Of a DNA stretch of 64,000 nucleotides, positions 61,475 through 64,000 are shown one piece after another. Source of the DNA: Antarcticimicrobium sp040365005 (GTDB lineage Bacteria; Pseudomonadota; Alphaproteobacteria; Rhodobacterales; Rhodobacteraceae); NCBI RefSeq assembly GCF_040365005.1, contig NZ_BAABWV010000011.1, positions 110,594-174,593 on the forward strand, read 5' to 3'. The notes beneath the pieces were generated by a model that worked only from the letters and a program-made list of their open reading frames with translations, had not been told where the DNA came from and did no database searches. The first letter of the stretch is position 1. Each line of letters opens with the position of its first letter. A program made the translations under genes and the position numbers.

Positions 61475-62082
61475 CCCACCGCGACAGCCATGGGTACGCA
61501 GGCCGGCTCAGGTCGGCCCAATCCGAAAGACTGGCCCTATGACGAAGCCCCCCGTCCTCATCCTCGGCGCCCGATCCGACATCGGCAAGGCTGTCGCGCA
61601 CAGGTTTGCCTCGCTTGGCCATCCGATCCAGCTGGCCGCCCGCAACGCGGCCGATCTTGAGGCAGACAAGGTCGACATGGAGCTGCGCCATGCGGTGTCA
61701 GTCGCCCTGCACGACTTCGATGCGCAGGACAGCGGCACCCTCGTCGGCATCAGTTCGGTCGCAGGCGAGCGCGGTTGCGCGACCAACTACGTTTATGGCG
61801 CGGCAAAGGCAGGCTTCACGGCCTTCCTGTCAGGCCTGCGCAACCGGCTCTCCAAACGCGGGGTCCATGTCGTGACGGTCCTTCCGGGTTTCGTCGCGAC
61901 GCAAATGACCGAAGACATGGACCTGCCCGCGAAACTGACCGCGGAGCCCGGCGAGGTCGCCGATGCCATCGTGCGCGCCGTCGAGCGCAAGACGGACGTG
62001 ATCTACGTGCGGCCGGTCTGGCGGGTCATCATGATGGTCATTCGGTGCATTCCGGAACGGATGTTCAAGAGGATGAAGATAT
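61475..62082 (+). repeat. Direct repeat copy B (608 bp, with internal 192-bp deletion)
   Basis: Second copy of 59539-60338. It begins with the last ~22 codons of dprE1 (without the rest of that gene) and runs to the last codons of dprE2. The missing 192 bp lie between CTTCGATGCGC (59779-59789) and CTTCGAGGCGC (59971-59981) of copy A; copy B keeps one such element, the footprint of slippage or recombination between short direct repeats. Confidence 0.95.
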
Positions 62083-62084
62083 GA
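61539..62084 (+). CDS. DprE2 paralogue with 64-residue in-frame internal deletion
   Basis: 181 residues. It is nearly identical to the upstream DprE2 except that residues ~63-126 are missing (LHDFDA joins directly to QDSGTLVG). The loss removes the central Rossmann strands and the NAG-like turn, while the N-terminal cofactor loop and the YGAAKAG catalytic motif remain. The fold is unlikely to be stable or active. The frame is intact, and its stop overlaps the next gene's start (ATGA), so it may survive as a translational lead-in for that gene. Could be called a pseudogene. Confidence 0.8.
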   Translation: MTKPPVLILGARSDIGKAVAHRFASLGHPIQLAARNAADLEADKVDMELRHAVSVALHDFDAQDSGTLVGISSVAGERGCATNYVYGAAKAGFTAFLSGLRNRLSKRGVHVVTVLPGFVATQMTEDMDLPAKLTAEPGEVADAIVRAVERKTDVIYVRPVWRVIMMVIRCIPERMFKRMKI

Positions 62085-63754
62085 AAGCTTCGGCGTTGGC
62101 ACTGGAAAAAATGGGGCTTTCGTTTGTGTATGGGGCGCTGATTATACTTTACTGCGCGATTTACGCCCCATACGGACTCGAGAACAATGATGGCGGCTTT
62201 TTACTTGGGCTTTCGCATCAATTCTCAGAGGGCGCAGGCATTTATGATGACATTATTTATATTCGGCCACCCGCATCAATCATCTTTCACTCTATCAACT
62301 TCACCTCCCCCCTTGGTGTCGCTCCGGTACTTTCAAGCAGAATCGTGTATTTTGTTCAAATTGGAATTTACTCAGCCGCAACCGCCACCTTGTTTGCCAA
62401 CTACTTGAAACTGAATTCCATCGGACTGCTACTCCTGGCTTCCGCTTGCTTTATATTTAACGCGCACAACTTTCCGCCGATGGCATGGCATACAGTGGAT
62501 GGAATATTTTTTTCCGTTCTTGCCATATTTTTTTCGGTGAAAGCCCAAGCTGGCGCCACATCAACGAAATTCATCAAATTGTTATTAGCCTCTTTATTGG
62601 GACTTTTAGCCGCACTGAGCAAGCAACCCTTCTATATCACCCCAATTCTGGTCGGAGTTATCGCCTCATATCCTCTCTCACTTCGGAAGCTGGGCATCAC
62701 TGTTATAGCGACTTTTCTCGGCGGGGTCTTGTTGTGGATTTCGCTGACGTCATTTCTTGATATCAATGGGATGTTAAATGCAATAGTCTCACAGACCAGC
62801 GCCCGTGATCTAGTATCAGCGGGCGTACTGAACTATGCGCAAGACTGGTACAGTTTACGCAGCATAATCACTGTCGGCCCTTTAGCGAGCGTCCTTCTTA
62901 TTTGGGCCTTTGGGAGAGCCTCTGGGAGGGCGCTTGTTGCGCCCGCCTACTTGCGGTTCGCACTGATATTATCAGTAACCATCTATATGATCAGTTTTCT
63001 TCAGGTGTTTGTGTTTACTGACCGCTGGGTCAGTCCGAGATCGCTGTTCGACACTTTGTTTACGATCACGGCTTTGGTTTCAACTATTGAAGCTATCAGA
63101 ACAAGGAAGATTACCTGGCTGGTGCTGACCGCACTCCATGGAGTCTCTTGGGCAGCATCGATCAGCTGGGGCTATACAACTGTCGCACTTTTTTCTGCAC
63201 CATCCATCATCACGATCACAATCGTCGGCATGGAACTCATAAAGGGAAGCCGCACTCAGTTGGCAGCCTCAACTATTGCATCAGTGGCAGCAGCTAGCAC
63301 TTTCTTTTTCGGAAGCCAGTTTCTGTACTCTCTTGAAGGACCCGTAAGGCGCTCTGATGTGACCGTGAGTATCGGACCTGAGTTTCCAGCTCTTCGTGGA
63401 ATATGGGTCTCTGCTACTAAAGCAGATGAACTTCGGGAGCTAAAGATCCTAAGGTCCAAATTTGGAGAGAACCTTGTAGTTCTGCCTAACTGGCCTTTGT
63501 ATAATACGATTTTCGACGGTCGAAATCCAATAGGAATGGATTGGCCGCTCAACACAGAGGTCGGGCCATTTGATCGGGTGGTCCAATCGCGCTTGGGGCA
63601 AGTTGATGTCGCTCTCGTGTTCCGGAACGCAAACCCGAGTCCAGCGAGCGAAGGACGCTTTGGCTCACAAATCACGCAGTCTGTAATCGAGAGCTGGTCA
63701 ACGGAAGATTTCGAAACCAAGTACTTCGACGTCTACCTGAATCCGAGCCATTGA
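62081..63754 (+). CDS. GT-C-like polytopic membrane glycosyltransferase (AT-rich)
   Basis: 557 residues: about ten or eleven hydrophobic helices to residue ~425, then a ~130-residue soluble C-terminal domain, probably periplasmic. The first large loop reads GLENNDGGFLLGLSHQFSEG, then YDDIIYIRPPASIIFHS, the acidic-then-RPP pattern typical of GT-C enzymes that use polyprenyl-phosphate sugars. Low GC (~46%) and atypical codons mark foreign origin. Start ATG 62081 overlaps the truncated dprE2 stop. Best candidate for the arabinofuranosyltransferase of this locus; the acceptor (LPS, pilin or capsule) is unknown. Followed by an IS element. Confidence 0.75.
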   Translation: MKASALALEKMGLSFVYGALIILYCAIYAPYGLENNDGGFLLGLSHQFSEGAGIYDDIIYIRPPASIIFHSINFTSPLGVAPVLSSRIVYFVQIGIYSAATATLFANYLKLNSIGLLLLASACFIFNAHNFPPMAWHTVDGIFFSVLAIFFSVKAQAGATSTKFIKLLLASLLGLLAALSKQPFYITPILVGVIASYPLSLRKLGITVIATFLGGVLLWISLTSFLDINGMLNAIVSQTSARDLVSAGVLNYAQDWYSLRSIITVGPLASVLLIWAFGRASGRALVAPAYLRFALILSVTIYMISFLQVFVFTDRWVSPRSLFDTLFTITALVSTIEAIRTRKITWLVLTALHGVSWAASISWGYTTVALFSAPSIITITIVGMELIKGSRTQLAASTIASVAAASTFFFGSQFLYSLEGPVRRSDVTVSIGPEFPALRGIWVSATKADELRELKILRSKFGENLVVLPNWPLYNTIFDGRNPIGMDWPLNTEVGPFDRVVQSRLGQVDVALVFRNANPSPASEGRFGSQITQSVIESWSTEDFETKYFDVYLNPSH

Positions 63755-63764
63755 GTGTATTTTG

Positions 63765-64000
63765 GATCGGACTAGGGTCAGGATGCATTGATTTCGGTCG
63801 CACTGCATGATTCACGGTTCCGAAAATGGAGCTGTGACATGAGCGATCTTTTCTGGCTGACTGATGAGCAGATGGCGCGTCTGAAGCCCTTCTTTCCAAA
63901 GTCGCACGGGAAGCCACGTGTTGACGACAAGCGCGTACTGAGTGGAATAATATTCATCAACCGCAATGGCTTGCGCTGGCGTGACGCTCCTGCCGTCTAT
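63765..64000 (+). mobile_element. IS5-family insertion sequence, left part (continues past window)
   Basis: The transposase gene starts at 63839, so the left end must lie in the ~80 bp after the glycosyltransferase stop (63754). GGACTAGGGTCAGG around 63769-63782 is a plausible terminal inverted repeat, but its partner lies outside the window; the boundary given is approximate. Confidence 0.7.
63839..64000 (+). CDS. IS5-family transposase, N-terminal part
   Basis: 54 codons visible, open at the window edge. MSDLFWLTDEQMARLKPFFP, then KPRVDDKRVLSGIIFINRNGLRWRDAP, is the conserved N-terminal (DUF4096-like, helix-turn-helix) region of IS5/IS427-group transposases; the DDE catalytic residues would lie beyond the window. 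Such elements often encode the transposase in two frames with a programmed shift. It marks the right flank of the arabinose locus. Confidence 0.92.
   Translation, partial: MSDLFWLTDEQMARLKPFFPKSHGKPRVDDKRVLSGIIFINRNGLRWRDAPAVY

Noticed and set aside
1..64000. tRNA, rRNA or CRISPR loci
   Set aside because: No cloverleaf with TTCGANTC-type T-loop and CCA-side pairing, no rRNA core sequence and no regularly spaced short repeats were seen.

Overview
The window looks like the chromosome of a marine-type alphaproteobacterium, most likely a Rhodobacteraceae (Roseobacter group) member. Most genes are very GC-rich (about 65% by eye), densely packed and often overlapping by 4 bp. Lineage markers include a CcrM-type GANTC methyltransferase next to rnhB, a CenR-like response regulator, a Rhodobacter-type porin, and the DUF3576/leuS/lptE/holA and DUF4170/waaA/lpxK blocks. 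I see no tRNA, rRNA or CRISPR array.

Layout. 1-7750: a peptide-type ABC binding protein (cut by the window edge), an SDR/VOC/Lrp operon, a dimethylglycine-dehydrogenase-like flavoenzyme with its XRE-cupin regulator, and a small ORF. 7747-13923: free-methionine-sulfoxide reductase, thiolase, a STAS/ATPase partner-switch pair, gamma-glutamyltransferase, HspQ, a lytic-transglycosylase lipoprotein and LolA. 13965-28202: FtsK, an aminotransferase, amidase, UbiH-type hydroxylase, Trm112, Lon-N, a CnoX-like thioredoxin, exonuclease III, CenR, RibA, an L,D-transpeptidase, YggS and a porin. 28533-33185: DUF3576 lipoprotein, then leuS-lptE-holA. 33281-43010: GST, a flavoprotein, an enoyl-CoA hydratase/SDR pair, DUF2125, pmbA, a CysQ-like phosphatase, DUF4170, waaA and lpxK (envelope and LPS). 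43022-55557: CoA transferase, DsbA, DUF721, mutY, alkB, a membrane adenylate cyclase, ccrM, rnhB, a SulP transporter lacking STAS, two small secreted proteins, a membrane-anchored winged-helix-like protein and pepT.

The most unusual part is 55.6-64 kb. After a remnant of a class III alcohol dehydrogenase comes a tightly coupled operon: a HAD phosphatase fused to a UbiA-type phosphoribosyltransferase, a GtrA protein, a DprE1-like oxidase and a DprE2-like reductase. Together these match every step of the mycobacterial route to polyprenyl-phosphoryl-D-arabinofuranose, including the phosphatase and the GtrA protein. The operon then runs into an AT-richer membrane protein gene, a second copy of dprE2 carrying a 192-bp in-frame deletion, and a second AT-richer membrane gene that looks like a GT-C glycosyltransferase. 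An IS5-family transposase begins at the right edge. I infer a horizontally acquired, recombination-prone D-arabinofuranose glycosylation island in which each candidate glycosyltransferase is translationally coupled to its own dprE2 copy.

Confidence is high for the housekeeping assignments. The arabinose pathway is well supported by motifs, but its acceptor is unknown, and the recombination model is inference.
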